A DNA stretch of 64,000 nt, from contig NZ_JBLXJC010000002.1 of NCBI RefSeq assembly GCF_048269205.1, forward strand, positions 124,001 to 188,000, written 5' to 3'. Source of the DNA: Emcibacter sp048269205 (GTDB taxonomy: Bacteria > Pseudomonadota > Alphaproteobacteria > Sphingomonadales > Emcibacteraceae). The number at the start of each line of letters is the position of its first letter. Positions within the stretch are counted from its first letter, which is position 1. Shown here one piece after another: positions 52,942 to 61,929 of the stretch. The notes under the pieces are model-generated. The model searched no databases. It saw nothing but the letters and a program-made list of their open reading frames with translations, and was not told where the DNA came from. The position numbers were made by a program, and so were the translations under genes.

Positions 52942-53745
52942 ATGCATAAACCATTTCTCATCATTCTGGGACTTTTGGTTCTGGCCCTGCCTGTCGGAGC
53001 CGAAGAAACCACACCTGAACCTGCCCGGATCATGATCATGGGCACCTTTCATTTCTCCAACCCGGGCCGGGATATGGTCAAAAACAAGCAGATCAATGTC
53101 CTGGAAGCGGAAAATCAGGCCTATCTGGAACAATTGGCGGCCCGGCTCGCCGCCTTCAAACCGACCCATATCCTGCTTGAATATACCGCTGACCGGGATG
53201 GGGAGATGAATGACAAGCTCGCCCGATATCTGGCCGGCAAGGCAGGCTTAAGCGTCAATGAAAACCAGCAGGTCGGCTTTCGCCTGGCCAAAACAGCCGG
53301 GCTTGACCGGGTTTACGGATTTGACGAGCAGACCGTGCACTGGAACCCGGAATTGCTGATGAAGGAAATGCCGGAAAAGGCGCCGGAAACACAGGCCGCA
53401 TTCAACAGCTTCATTCAGCAAATAACCGCGGATTTTGACCGGTTTCACAAGACATTGAGCCTGAAGGAGTTACTGCTCAAGATGAATGAGCCGGAACTGG
53501 ACCGCATGAACAAGGATCTTTACCTGCTGACCAACGCTGTGGGCGCCGGGGAGAGCTTTTCCGGCGCGGATGCTGCGGCAAGCTGGTGGCACCGGAATTT
53601 CCGCATGTATGCCAATATCCAGAAACTCGCTGAACCGGGCGCCAGAATATTCGTCCTTGGCGGCCAGGGGCATACGGCAATCCTCAGGGATTTACTGGCC
53701 ATTGACACTCGCCTGGAAGCAGTTGATGTGACCCCCTACTTCTAG
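52942..53745 (+). CDS. DUF5694 (TraB/PrgY-like) secreted protein
   Basis: 267 residues with a signal peptide of about 20 (LALPVGAEE). The mature start IMIMGTFHFSNPGRDMV is the family hallmark: a GTFHF motif resembling the metal-binding G-x-x-H of TraB/PrgY-like hydrolases. The C-terminal ARIFVLGGQGHTAILRDLL carries a second conserved His. A periplasmic hydrolase or peptidase activity is suggested for the superfamily but not demonstrated. It stands 27 bases after the symporter stop, so it may be the last gene of that run, and is convergent with the deformylase-like gene. Confidence 0.8.
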   Translation: MHKPFLIILGLLVLALPVGAEETTPEPARIMIMGTFHFSNPGRDMVKNKQINVLEAENQAYLEQLAARLAAFKPTHILLEYTADRDGEMNDKLARYLAGKAGLSVNENQQVGFRLAKTAGLDRVYGFDEQTVHWNPELLMKEMPEKAPETQAAFNSFIQQITADFDRFHKTLSLKELLLKMNEPELDRMNKDLYLLTNAVGAGESFSGADAAASWWHRNFRMYANIQKLAEPGARIFVLGGQGHTAILRDLLAIDTRLEAVDVTPYF

Positions 53746-53756
53746 GAGAAGTGCTG

Positions 53757-54272
53757 TCAGGCGATGCCGCCTGATTTTTTGTATTTCTTCATCTTCTTGA
53801 GCAGCATGTTGCGTTTCATCTGCGACAGGTAGTCGAGATAGACCACACCGTCGAGGTAATCCACCTCATGCTGGATCACCGTGGCGAGCCAGCCTTCGGC
53901 AGCAAGGGTCTGTTCCGCCCCCTCTTCGTCCAGATAGTTCACGGTAATTTTCTTCGGCCGGGTGACCTCGGCCGAAATACCGGGATAGCTGAGTGAGCCT
54001 TCCTCGAAGGTCTGTGTCTCTTCCGACTTCTCGATGATCACCGGATTGACCATGGCGAACGGTCTCTTCTCCCCGCCCTCCTGCAGATCGATGACGATCA
54101 GGCGTTTGAGCAGCCCCACCATATTGGCGCCAATCCCCACACCGCGCTCTGCATAGAGCACCTCGAACATGGCCTTAAGAAGGGCGCGTATATCATCATC
54201 GACCTTTTCCACCGCTACTGCGGTTTGGCGAAAGACGGGATCAGGGGCAAAAATCAGTTTCAATTGAGGCAT
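53757..54272 (-). CDS. Degenerate peptide deformylase-like protein
   Basis: 171 residues with the full-length PDF fold outline, but three active-site motifs are altered. Motif 1 (normally GxGxAAxQ) reads GVGIGANM, with Met51 where the oxyanion Gln should be. Motif 2 EGCLS reads EGSLS, replacing the metal-ligand Cys with Ser93. Motif 3 HExDH reads HEVDY, replacing the second metal His with Tyr139; His135 and Glu136 remain. A catalytic metal site is therefore unlikely, though a new activity is possible. The C-terminus is strongly basic (KKMKKYKK), which could bind rRNA. A functional def gene is presumably elsewhere. Confidence 0.88.
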   Translation of the reverse strand: MPQLKLIFAPDPVFRQTAVAVEKVDDDIRALLKAMFEVLYAERGVGIGANMVGLLKRLIVIDLQEGGEKRPFAMVNPVIIEKSEETQTFEEGSLSYPGISAEVTRPKKITVNYLDEEGAEQTLAAEGWLATVIQHEVDYLDGVVYLDYLSQMKRNMLLKKMKKYKKSGGIA

Positions 54273-54305
54273 TAAGAACTTCTTTTTTCTTTAATTGCTA
54301 AAAGG

Positions 54306-54353
54306 TTGCCAGCGATACTTCAAAACCGGTATAAACTATAGCAAAGCTATACC
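54306..54353 (+). promoter_or_regulatory. Promoter and operator-like dyad before rnd-lpt-rpoN
   Basis: TTGCCA (54306-54311; 5 of 6 to TTGACA), 18-base spacer, TATAAA (54330-54335; 5 of 6). Just after the -10 is a perfect inverted repeat TATAGC-AAA-GCTATA (54337-54351), inside an outer GGTATA/TATACC pair (54328-54333 and 54348-54353), covering the likely start point near 54342. Could be an operator. Confidence 0.5.
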
Positions 54354-54371
54354 AGAGGAATTGGAAAATTC

Positions 54372-54986
54372 ATGACTGTAAAATTGTACCATGGGGATCT
54401 TCCCGACGACATCAAGTTTTCCGGACCGGTGGCGGTCGATACAGAAACCCTCGGCCTGAAACCACACCGGGACCGGTTGTGCCTGGTTCAGCTGTCCGGT
54501 GGCGACGGCAGTGCCGTCCTGGTGCAGATTGCCCAGGATCAGACCAGCGCCCCCAATCTGAAAAAACTTCTGGAAAATCCCGGTCATGTGAAAATTTTCC
54601 ACTATGCGCGCTTTGATATCGCCGTGCTGAAACACTATCTCGGCATCAATGTCAGACCGCTATATTGCACTAAAATCGCCTCCAAGCTGGTGCGCACCTA
54701 CACGGACCGGCATGGCCTCAAGGATCTGTGCCGGGAATTGCTGCAGGTGGAAATTTCCAAGCAGCAGCAGAGCTCCAACTGGGGCGCCGACGAACTGAGC
54801 CAGGCGCAGCAGGAATATGCCGCTTCGGATGTGCTTTATCTGCACCGGCTGATGAACCGGCTGGACGTGATGCTGGAGCGGGCCGGACGCCGGGAACTTG
54901 CCCGGGACTGCTTTGAGTTCCTGCCGACCCGTGCCGATCTTGATCTGGCCGGCTGGGATGATACGGACATATTTGATCACAGTTGA
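54372..54986 (+). CDS. Ribonuclease D-like 3'-5' exonuclease
   Basis: DEDD-family exonuclease, 204 residues, the exonuclease domain alone without the HRDC domain of enterobacterial RNase D. Metal-binding residues are seen in VAVDTETLGL (Asp and Glu), HYARFDIAVL (Asp) and EYAASDVLYLHRL (Tyr and Asp of motif III). Lies at the head of the run leading to lptC, 142 bases upstream, a frequent alphaproteobacterial arrangement. Substrate RNAs are not known; short RNase D-like proteins may act in general RNA turnover. Confidence 0.9.
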   Translation: MTVKLYHGDLPDDIKFSGPVAVDTETLGLKPHRDRLCLVQLSGGDGSAVLVQIAQDQTSAPNLKKLLENPGHVKIFHYARFDIAVLKHYLGINVRPLYCTKIASKLVRTYTDRHGLKDLCRELLQVEISKQQQSSNWGADELSQAQQEYAASDVLYLHRLMNRLDVMLERAGRRELARDCFEFLPTRADLDLAGWDDTDIFDHS

Positions 54987-55128
54987 TAAAAAGCAGTGGA
55001 CCTGAGGCAAAAAATCTTTTCCCCGATCCCTTTTTCTGCCATCTTCCTGACGGATACCATGTCAATCAGTGCAGAATGCCATACACTACAGTCTCTCCGG
55101 CGGTTACGGCCGGGGCCACGGGCGCGAT

Positions 55129-55857
55129 ATGAGTGAAAAAAAGGACATACACAGCGAATTACATGGTGAAAGCCATGCCGACCACCTGGAAAAGCTGATT
55201 CCGAAAAGCAGCGAGAGCTTTGAGGAAAGCCAGAAACAGGTCAAGCTGATCACTGTCCTGAAACGCTCCTTCCCCGTGATCACCGTTCTTTTTCTGGTCG
55301 CCCTGGTCCTGTGGCCGGTCTTCAGCACCAAGGAGGGCAGCTTCACCCTGGCCATCGACAGGCTGGAGAAGCGCGATGAAACCGCCAGGCTGATCAAACC
55401 CCGTTACGAGGGCAAGGACCGCTATAACAACCCGGTCAGGATATCAGCGGAAAGCGCTTTCCGGGAAACCAACGAGGCCAAGGATTATAATTTCCGTAAT
55501 CTTTTGGCGGACATGTATCTGAAAACCGGAGACCGGATGACAGTAGAAGCCAGATCAGGCATTCTTGATGTCTCTGACCAGGTCATGACACTGGACGACG
55601 AAGTCCGCATACAATCGGATACCGGTTTCAGCATCACCGCCCATCAGGCTGAATTCCGGATCAATGACAAACTGGCCAGCGGCCATGACGGCGTTACGGG
55701 ATCGGCGCCCTTCGGGTCCTTCACAGCCCGTAACTTCCAGGTCAATGTGGACGAGGAAACCGTCTTTCTGGAAGGCGACGTGAAAATGCACATCGACCCG
55801 CAGAAACCTCTTGAAACGCCGGACTTTTCCCGGCAGGACAAGGGAAACAACAATTAA
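55129..55857 (+). CDS. lptC: LPS export protein LptC
   Basis: Bitopic inner-membrane component of the LptB2FG-C export machine, 242 residues from ATG 55129. One membrane helix (about 48-64, VITVLFLVALVLWPVF) follows a charged cytoplasmic tail of about 45 residues, longer than in E. coli but usual in alphaproteobacteria. The periplasmic part is the beta-jellyroll (YNNPVRISAESAFRET, GHDGVTGSAPFGSFTARNF) that hands LPS to LptA. A GTG at 55069 is an alternative start. Followed by lptA and lptB, which supports the call. Confidence 0.9.
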   Translation: MSEKKDIHSELHGESHADHLEKLIPKSSESFEESQKQVKLITVLKRSFPVITVLFLVALVLWPVFSTKEGSFTLAIDRLEKRDETARLIKPRYEGKDRYNNPVRISAESAFRETNEAKDYNFRNLLADMYLKTGDRMTVEARSGILDVSDQVMTLDDEVRIQSDTGFSITAHQAEFRINDKLASGHDGVTGSAPFGSFTARNFQVNVDEETVFLEGDVKMHIDPQKPLETPDFSRQDKGNNN

Positions 55858-55875
55858 TCAGGCAATTCAGGTAAA

Positions 55876-56430
55876 ATGATGATCAATCTTTCCTCCCTTC
55901 GACATAACGGCCCTGCCCTTGCCGGGACACTGACGGCGATCTCTTTTGCCCTGCTGCTGATGCTCTCTGCCCAGCCGGCTCTCGCCCAGGTTTCGGCACT
56001 CAAGGAGCACAACGTGAAGGAACCTGTGGATATCAGCGCGGACAAGCTCGAGGTGCGCCAGAAGGAAAATATCGCCGTTTTTGTCGGCAATGTTAAAGTT
56101 ATCCAGGCCGACATGACCATGACCTCCGATCGGATCAATGTCTACTACGAAGCCGGCGAAAAGAAGGAACTTTCCTCTTCGATCACCCGCCTTGACGCCT
56201 CGGGCAATGTGACCGTCAAATCCCCGACCGAGGAAATTACCAGCAGCTGGGCGGTCTATGACCTTAGTGAGGGTATTATCACCCTTGGCGACCGGGTGGT
56301 CCTGAAAACCGAAGACGGTGAACTCAGGGGCAAAAAGCTGCGCCTGAACCTGGATACCGGCGTGATCAGCATTGAAGGACAAGATGCAAAGGACCGGGTC
56401 AAAGGCCAGTTTACCGTGCCGGACAAGTAG
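55876..56430 (+). CDS. lptA: LPS transport protein LptA
   Basis: Periplasmic beta-jellyroll bridge protein for LPS, 184 residues. Signal peptide of about 38 residues ending PALAQ, then the OstA/LptA domain: VDISADKLEVRQKENIAVFVGNVKVIQADMTM (seen as ADKLEVRQKENIAVFVGNV), MTSDRINVYY, and LGDRVVLKTEDGELRGKKL. It starts 18 bases after lptC. Assignment by domain and order is firm. Confidence 0.93.
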   Translation: MMINLSSLRHNGPALAGTLTAISFALLLMLSAQPALAQVSALKEHNVKEPVDISADKLEVRQKENIAVFVGNVKVIQADMTMTSDRINVYYEAGEKKELSSSITRLDASGNVTVKSPTEEITSSWAVYDLSEGIITLGDRVVLKTEDGELRGKKLRLNLDTGVISIEGQDAKDRVKGQFTVPDK

Positions 56431-56562
56431 GCCCGGGCCGCCCGAAAAGCGCCAGAAAACAAAATTGCCTCCCTGTATTTAATTTTTATGGTAAATTTCC
56501 TATATCTTAAGGGGTGGAAGCAGCTTCAAAAAACCCTTTGTTAATCCCTTGTGGGGTACATA

Positions 56563-57351
56563 ATGAGTATGGATCAGAATATTACGCCTATGTCCGGACA
56601 GTCCACAGTTGCACCGGCCACTCTTCTTCAGGAAGGGCTGGTTATTGACTGTATTGAAAAAAAGTACCGCAAGAAGATCGTCCTGCGCGGCGTCAGCCTT
56701 GAAGTGCACAAGGGCGAAGTGGTCGGCCTTCTCGGCCCCAACGGCGCCGGCAAGACCACCTGCTTCTATACCATCACCGGCCTGATCGAGCCCGATGCCG
56801 GCCGCATCCTTCTTGATGGCCATGACATAACCCGTATGCCCATGTATCGCCGCGCCCGGCTGGGCATCGGCTATCTGCCGCAGGAAGCTTCCATCTTCCG
56901 GGGTATGACGGTAGAGGAAAATATCTGGTCGGTTCTGGAAATTTCCGAGCCCAATGAAAGCAAGAGACTTGAAATGCTGGAGGAACTGCTGAGTGAATTT
57001 TCCATCCAGCATATCCGCCAGTCCCCTGCCCTTGCCCTGTCAGGCGGCGAACGCCGTCGGGCGGAAATCGCGCGGGCCCTGGCGACCCGTCCCAGTTTCA
57101 TGCTGCTGGATGAACCATTTGCCGGAATTGATCCGATCGCCATTGCCGATATTCGTGATCTGGTCTCACACCTGAAAGACAGGGGTATCGGCGTGCTGAT
57201 CACGGATCATAATGTAAGGGAAACACTGGACATCATCGACCGGGCCTACATCATCCATGACGGTAACGTGTTGATGACGGGGACACCGCAAGAAATTGTC
57301 GCCAACGAAGATGTTCGTCGTGTATATTTGGGAGACAGATTCAGTCTGTAA
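56563..57351 (+). CDS. lptB: LPS export ABC ATPase LptB
   Basis: Cytoplasmic ATPase powering LPS extraction, 262 residues from ATG 56563. Walker A GPNGAGKTTC, Q-loop region YLPQEASIF, signature LSGGERRRAEIARAL, Walker B FMLLDEPFAGID, and H-loop ITDHNVRETL are all present. The N-terminal approximately 25-residue extension is alphaproteobacterial in character. It starts about 130 bases after lptA and is followed after 15 bases by rpoN, the standard order. Confidence 0.95.
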   Translation: MSMDQNITPMSGQSTVAPATLLQEGLVIDCIEKKYRKKIVLRGVSLEVHKGEVVGLLGPNGAGKTTCFYTITGLIEPDAGRILLDGHDITRMPMYRRARLGIGYLPQEASIFRGMTVEENIWSVLEISEPNESKRLEMLEELLSEFSIQHIRQSPALALSGGERRRAEIARALATRPSFMLLDEPFAGIDPIAIADIRDLVSHLKDRGIGVLITDHNVRETLDIIDRAYIIHDGNVLMTGTPQEIVANEDVRRVYLGDRFSL

Positions 57352-57366
57352 GGTAGGGTAGAACAT

Positions 57367-58905
57367 ATGGCTTTAACGCCACGTTTAGAGCTTAAACAAT
57401 CGCAGTCGCTGGTGATGACACCCCAGTTGCAGCAGGCCATTCGCCTTCTGCAATATTCCAACATGGAATTGGTAGACTTTGTGATAGACGAGGTCGAAAA
57501 AAATCCCCTTCTCGAAATTGGTGAGTCCGGCGAGCAAGCCCCAACAAAGGGCGAAAACGAACCGGGTGAGCAGGAAATAAACGGAACCGACGCCGACAGC
57601 GTTGCAAGCTCTGATGAATATCTGTCCCGGGACAACGCGCAAAACGGCGATTCCGATGCCCCGCTGGACACGGACTATGAGAATGTCTTCAACAATGACA
57701 CCCCCTCTGACGAGCCCCTGATCAGCCATGGCGACAGCCTGAGCGTCAGCGGCGGCGGAATGACATCAGGTGGAAGTTTCGAGGATATGGATTTTTCCCT
57801 TGAACAGCGGCTTGGTGAAAGCGCGACACTGCGTGATCATCTGGAAGATCAGCTCAACATGATTATTCTTCCCCCCAATGACAAACTGATCCTGCAATAT
57901 CTGATTGGCATGCTGGATGAATCTGGTTACCTGAACGAGGAAGTCGAGACGATCGCCGAGCGGTTTGCCTGCTGCAACGAGGAAATCGAACGGGTCCTGG
58001 CCATTGCCCAGACCTTTGACCCTATCGGGGTTTTTGCCCGCAACCTTTCCGAATGCCTGAAAATCCAGCAACGTGAACTGGACCGGCTTGACCCGGCCAT
58101 GGAAGCCTTGCTTGACAATCTGGAGCTATTGGCCAAAAGGGACTTCAACACCCTCAAGCGCCTGTGCCAGATTGATACGGAAGACCTCAGGGACATGATC
58201 GAGGAGATCCAGGCCCTGAATCCCAAGCCCGGCACCCTTTTCGGCGGCGAAGTGGTCCAAACCGTTATCCCGGATGTGTTCGTGCGAAAAAGCCCCAAGG
58301 GGGAATGGTTTGTGGAACTGAACAATGACACCCTGCCCCGCGTCCTGCTCAACAACAGATATCACACCGTTGTCAGAAAACAGGCGCGCAACAGGGAAGA
58401 AAAGGAATATCTGGCCGAATGCATGGCGTCAGCAAACTGGCTGGTCAAGGCACTGGACCAGCGTGCCAGAACCATTCTCAAAGTATCAAGCGAGCTCGTA
58501 CGCCAGCAGAGTGTATTCTTTGAAAAAGGAATCAAATATCTGCGCCCGCTGAACCTGAAAACAATCGCTGAGGCCATCGACATGCATGAAAGCACCGTGA
58601 GTCGGGTCACGGCCAATAAATATATCGCCACCAATCGCGGTATATTTGAAATGAAATATTTCTTTACTACGGCAATTTCTTCCATGGAGGAAGGCGATGT
58701 ACATTCCGCAGAGGCGGTAAAGCACGCCATTAAGTCCCTGATTGATGCAGAAAGTCCGAAGAAAATACTTTCAGATGACAAACTTGTGGAACTTCTCAAA
58801 GGAGAAGGCATTGATATCGCGAGAAGAACAGTCGCAAAGTACCGTGAAGCCCTGAATATTCCCTCTTCCATTCAGAGGCGCCGGATGAAGAATTCCGCTT
58901 TGTAG
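57367..58905 (+). CDS. rpoN: RNA polymerase sigma-54 factor
   Basis: Alternative sigma factor needing AAA+ enhancer-binding activators, 512 residues. Region I is the glutamine-rich LKQSQSLVMTPQLQQAIRLL, region II is acidic (about 50-140), the core-binding domain follows, and region III ends with the helix-turn-helix and the RpoN box ARRTVAKYRE. Full length, with no lesion. Sits between lptB and hpf-ptsN, the usual place in proteobacteria. Confidence 0.97.
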   Translation: MALTPRLELKQSQSLVMTPQLQQAIRLLQYSNMELVDFVIDEVEKNPLLEIGESGEQAPTKGENEPGEQEINGTDADSVASSDEYLSRDNAQNGDSDAPLDTDYENVFNNDTPSDEPLISHGDSLSVSGGGMTSGGSFEDMDFSLEQRLGESATLRDHLEDQLNMIILPPNDKLILQYLIGMLDESGYLNEEVETIAERFACCNEEIERVLAIAQTFDPIGVFARNLSECLKIQQRELDRLDPAMEALLDNLELLAKRDFNTLKRLCQIDTEDLRDMIEEIQALNPKPGTLFGGEVVQTVIPDVFVRKSPKGEWFVELNNDTLPRVLLNNRYHTVVRKQARNREEKEYLAECMASANWLVKALDQRARTILKVSSELVRQQSVFFEKGIKYLRPLNLKTIAEAIDMHESTVSRVTANKYIATNRGIFEMKYFFTTAISSMEEGDVHSAEAVKHAIKSLIDAESPKKILSDDKLVELLKGEGIDIARRTVAKYREALNIPSSIQRRRMKNSAL

Positions 58906-59016
58906 ACTATCGGGACAGAAAATTAGACAGACGGCATTTTCTGTACCGAAAAATGTGACCCGGAAGGGACGAAATTGTTTTTTTGTTGCTCATTCCGGGG
59001 GAAGCAGGGTCAAAAC

Positions 59017-59045
59017 TTGACAAAGTACCAAGTTAACTCTAACTT
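59017..59045 (+). promoter_or_regulatory. Possible hpf promoter
   Basis: A perfect TTGACA (59017-59022), 17-base spacer, TAACTT (59040-59045), a poor -10. It lies about 70 bases before hpf in the only sizeable gap (211 bases) of the rpoN-hpf-ptsN run. Confidence 0.35.
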
Positions 59046-59116
59046 CCGCGGCCTTGAACTGATATATTTCGCAAGGCACTTTCCAATATGCTGTCTGAGA
59101 AGGATCTGAGAAAAGC

Positions 59117-59686
59117 ATGAGAATCGTTGTTACAGGGAAACAGATCGATATTGGCGATGCACTCCGCAGTCACGTGGAAGCCAACCTTGACGGAAGCGTC
59201 AATAAATATTTCGATCAACCCATTGAAGGCACCGTGACCTTTTCGAAGGATGCACATCTCTTTCGGGCAGACTGCCATGTACACCTTGGACATGGTGTGG
59301 ACCTGCAGACCCACGGTGACGCAACCGATATCTATGCCGCCTTTGACTCCGCTGCAGACCGCATGGAGAAAAGATTGCGCAGATATAAACGGCGCCTGAC
59401 CAATCATCATAGTCAGCGCGCCAACGGCCAGTCAATGATCCCGGCCCAGTACAATGTACTGGCAGCCGAAGACGAAGGTGAAGAAGAGATTGAAGACGCC
59501 CAGCCCGCGATCGTGGCAGAGACGGAAACCTATATTCCGGAAGTCACGGTCAGCGAAGCGGTCATGAGGCTTGATCTCGGAAACCTTCAAACGCTCATGT
59601 TCCGTAATTCGGGACACGGGCGTATGAATGTGGTCTATCGCCGGGCCGATGGAAACATCGGCTGGATCGACCCAAAAGAGGAATAA
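59117..59686 (+). CDS. hpf: Ribosome hibernation promoting factor, long form
   Basis: 189 residues. The N-terminal ribosome-binding domain (MRIVVTGKQIDIGDALRSHVE, quoted in part as VVTGKQIDIGDAL, to KRLRRYKRRLTNHH) sits in the 30S channel. After an acidic linker (EDEGEEEIED), a C-terminal dimerisation domain (MRLDLGNLQTLMFRNSGHGRMNVVYRRADG in parts: LQTLMFRNSGHGRMNVVYRR) drives 100S formation in the long-HPF type. Placed between rpoN and ptsN as in many proteobacteria. Function is secure by family. Confidence 0.95.
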   Translation: MRIVVTGKQIDIGDALRSHVEANLDGSVNKYFDQPIEGTVTFSKDAHLFRADCHVHLGHGVDLQTHGDATDIYAAFDSAADRMEKRLRRYKRRLTNHHSQRANGQSMIPAQYNVLAAEDEGEEEIEDAQPAIVAETETYIPEVTVSEAVMRLDLGNLQTLMFRNSGHGRMNVVYRRADGNIGWIDPKEE

Positions 59687-59704
59687 CAACAAGAAGTGAT
59701 CCGC

Positions 59705-60172
59705 ATGGATATTGTTGATTTAATAAGTCTGGAAACAATCATTCCGGATATGAAAGCGACAAGCAAAAAACAGATTTTGCAGGAACTCGCAAGCAAGGCA
59801 GAAAAGGTGTTGAACAGACCATGCCACGAAGTCGTGGATGTTCTGGTCGAACGCGAGAGGCTTGGTACCACGGGCGTGGGGCATGGCGTTGCCATTCCGC
59901 ACGGTAAAATCCCAGGGCTGGATCGCCTGTACGGGGTGTTTGCCCGTCTGGCCCAGCCGGTGGATTATGACTCTCTGGATGGTGAACCGGTGGACCTGAT
60001 CTTCATGCTTCTGGCACCGGAAGCAGCTGGAGCGGACCATTTGAAAGCTCTGGCCAAGGTCTCCCGTCTGCTGCGTGATAAATCCACCTGTGAAAAACTG
60101 CGAGGCTCCGAGGGCGGTGATGCCATACACGCCATTCTGACCGCCACAAGCAAGAATTCAAACGCCGCCTGA
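59705..60172 (+). CDS. ptsN: Nitrogen regulatory EIIA protein (PtsN)
   Basis: EIIA-Ntr of the nitrogen-type phosphotransferase system, 155 residues from ATG 59705; an in-frame GTG at 59696 is possible. The phosphorylated histidine lies in GHGVAIPHGKIPGL near residue 66. The fold elements around VLVERERLGTTGVG and LIFMLLAPEAAGADHLKAL are typical. Usual partner of rpoN and hpf; no carbohydrate PTS genes are nearby, consistent with a regulatory role. Confidence 0.94.
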   Translation: MDIVDLISLETIIPDMKATSKKQILQELASKAEKVLNRPCHEVVDVLVERERLGTTGVGHGVAIPHGKIPGLDRLYGVFARLAQPVDYDSLDGEPVDLIFMLLAPEAAGADHLKALAKVSRLLRDKSTCEKLRGSEGGDAIHAILTATSKNSNAA

Positions 60173-60200
60173 CCGGAAAACCCGTTACGGTACAGAGAAA

Positions 60201-60239
60201 AGACCTCCTGCGATGATCCGCAGGAGGCCTGTCTTTTTT
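60201..60239 (+). terminator. Terminator after ptsN
   Basis: CCTCCTGCG (60204-60212) pairs with CGCAGGAGG (60219-60227) over a six-base loop and is followed by a TCTTTTTT tract. It ends the rpoN-hpf-ptsN unit and faces the stop of the minus-strand TPR protein gene. Confidence 0.9.
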
Positions 60240-60259
60240 CACTTTTGACGAAGGGGTGT

Positions 60260-61885
60260 TTATTCCACCTCTTCATCCACGGCTTCGTCCTCAGGGATAT
60301 CATTGCTGGAAAGCTTCGACGGGGCCTCACGGGACTCATGCATCAGTTTCCAGACGATATTGTCGGCCTTCTTCTTGTCATCTTCTTCTTTGACATCGGC
60401 AGCCACAACTGCGGGCTTTTGCTTTGTCTCTACAGGCTTCTCAGCCTCAACGGATTTTTCTGCTTCTGCAGCAGCAGGAGCTTTTTCTGCTTCCGCAGGC
60501 GCTTCAACGGGACCGTCCTTGATCATATCTTCAAGTTTTTCAAACGGCTTTGCCTTTTCCACGTCGGTTTCCGGCAGTTTTCCTTCCGCACTCATCGGCG
60601 GACGCACCCAGCAGTCGGTGCCTTTTTCCCTGATTTTCTTACAAGCTTCATTGGCCTCCTCGAAGGACGTCAACGGACCTGCATTCAGGCGATAATAGAA
60701 GCCGCTCGGCTTTTTGCCTTCGCGGTTGCCAAAGTCCACCTCGGAACGACGCGGCTCAAGATGACCGATAATATCGAAATATTTCTGCTTCAGCCTTTCC
60801 CAGCCCGGACGCAGTTCCTCTTTTTTACGGTAGGCGGCAATCTGCAGAGCCCAGCCTTCCGGACCAAGCAGAGCCGGCACTGAAGGATCTTCTGCCGGTT
60901 CAGGTTCTGGTTCCGGTATCACCTCGACAACCGGTTCGGGAACTTCCTCCACCAGGCGTGCAACAGTAATATTGCGGGTCAGGCTGTCATCCTCGAACAC
61001 TTCATTGGCCGGGGCGGCTGTGTCTGTTTTCGGCTCGACCGACTGGTTCAGGACAGATGCAAATCTGCCGTCTTCCGGCATACTGGCCAGAACACGGAAA
61101 TAATTCATGTTTTCATTGGACAGTTCCGGTCCGCTGTCGATGGACAGCAGGCGGGACGCCATCATCTCGTTACCGGCAAGGGCATAGGCCATGGCCAGAT
61201 TCTGACGATGGTTTGCACCGGCATCCTTATGCTGGGCAGCCTGTTTCAGAATATGTATTGCCTCGTCATGACGGGATTGCAAGGCCAGGGAAAGACCATA
61301 ATTATTCAGAAGTTTCAGATTATCCGGGTCAATTGCCAGACCATCCCTGTAAACTTCCAGGGCGGCCCGGTTGTTGCCCTGCATTTCCATAGCCAGCGCC
61401 AGACTGGAAACGGCCCCCACATCAGTCGGTGCGAGCCCGACGGCGGTATTAAGGACTGGAACCGCCATTGTCGGCCGGTTAAGGGCAATATAAGTCTTGC
61501 CCAGCCCTTTCAGGGCGTCAAGATTCTCTTCGTTGATGTTCACAGCCTTCTGAAAGGCTTCGGCGGCTTCCTGATACTGACCGGTGGCACTCAGGGACTC
61601 TCCAAGACCGACGAGCGGTTCTGAATCGAATGGATGCCATTTATGGGCCCGTCGGTAAAGGGGAAGGGCTGCATTATAGTCGCCTTCGGCAACCATTTCA
61701 TTTGCCAGTGACAGGAAGCTGTTGTCGCGTCTGGTGGCAGCTTCCCGAACCTCTGCCGCAGAGGCAGTTTTCATGGACGCCTTGTCGGCAGAACTCTTCT
61801 GGTAGTCTGCTCCACCTGTACAGGCAACCAAAAATACCGGCACGGCAGCAGTCGCCATAAGTTTTGCAATTGTGATCTTTTTCAT
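60260..61885 (-). CDS. TPR and SPOR domain lipoprotein
   Basis: 541 residues. N-terminal lipoprotein signal with lipobox FLVAC (Cys22), so it should be lipidated. Residues about 55-260 are six or so tetratricopeptide repeats with TadD-like wording (LNNYGLSLALQSRHDEAI, NLAMAYALAGNEMMA). A Pro/Glu linker follows, then a SPOR-like domain (about 345-435, GWALQIAAYRKKEELRPGWERL through NAGPLTSFEEANEACKKI, cited in part) that would bind denuded septal peptidoglycan. The C-terminal approximately 100 residues are Ala/Glu/Lys-rich and disordered. Lies downstream of the ParA/RHH pair on the same strand. A role in cell-envelope or division-site assembly is inferred. Confidence 0.83.
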   Translation of the reverse strand: MKKITIAKLMATAAVPVFLVACTGGADYQKSSADKASMKTASAAEVREAATRRDNSFLSLANEMVAEGDYNAALPLYRRAHKWHPFDSEPLVGLGESLSATGQYQEAAEAFQKAVNINEENLDALKGLGKTYIALNRPTMAVPVLNTAVGLAPTDVGAVSSLALAMEMQGNNRAALEVYRDGLAIDPDNLKLLNNYGLSLALQSRHDEAIHILKQAAQHKDAGANHRQNLAMAYALAGNEMMASRLLSIDSGPELSNENMNYFRVLASMPEDGRFASVLNQSVEPKTDTAAPANEVFEDDSLTRNITVARLVEEVPEPVVEVIPEPEPEPAEDPSVPALLGPEGWALQIAAYRKKEELRPGWERLKQKYFDIIGHLEPRRSEVDFGNREGKKPSGFYYRLNAGPLTSFEEANEACKKIREKGTDCWVRPPMSAEGKLPETDVEKAKPFEKLEDMIKDGPVEAPAEAEKAPAAAEAEKSVEAEKPVETKQKPAVVAADVKEEDDKKKADNIVWKLMHESREAPSKLSSNDIPEDEAVDEEVE

Positions 61886-61929
61886 ACCAGTCCCTTTTCC
61901 AATTCATTTATCATCTGTCAAACCGCTGA

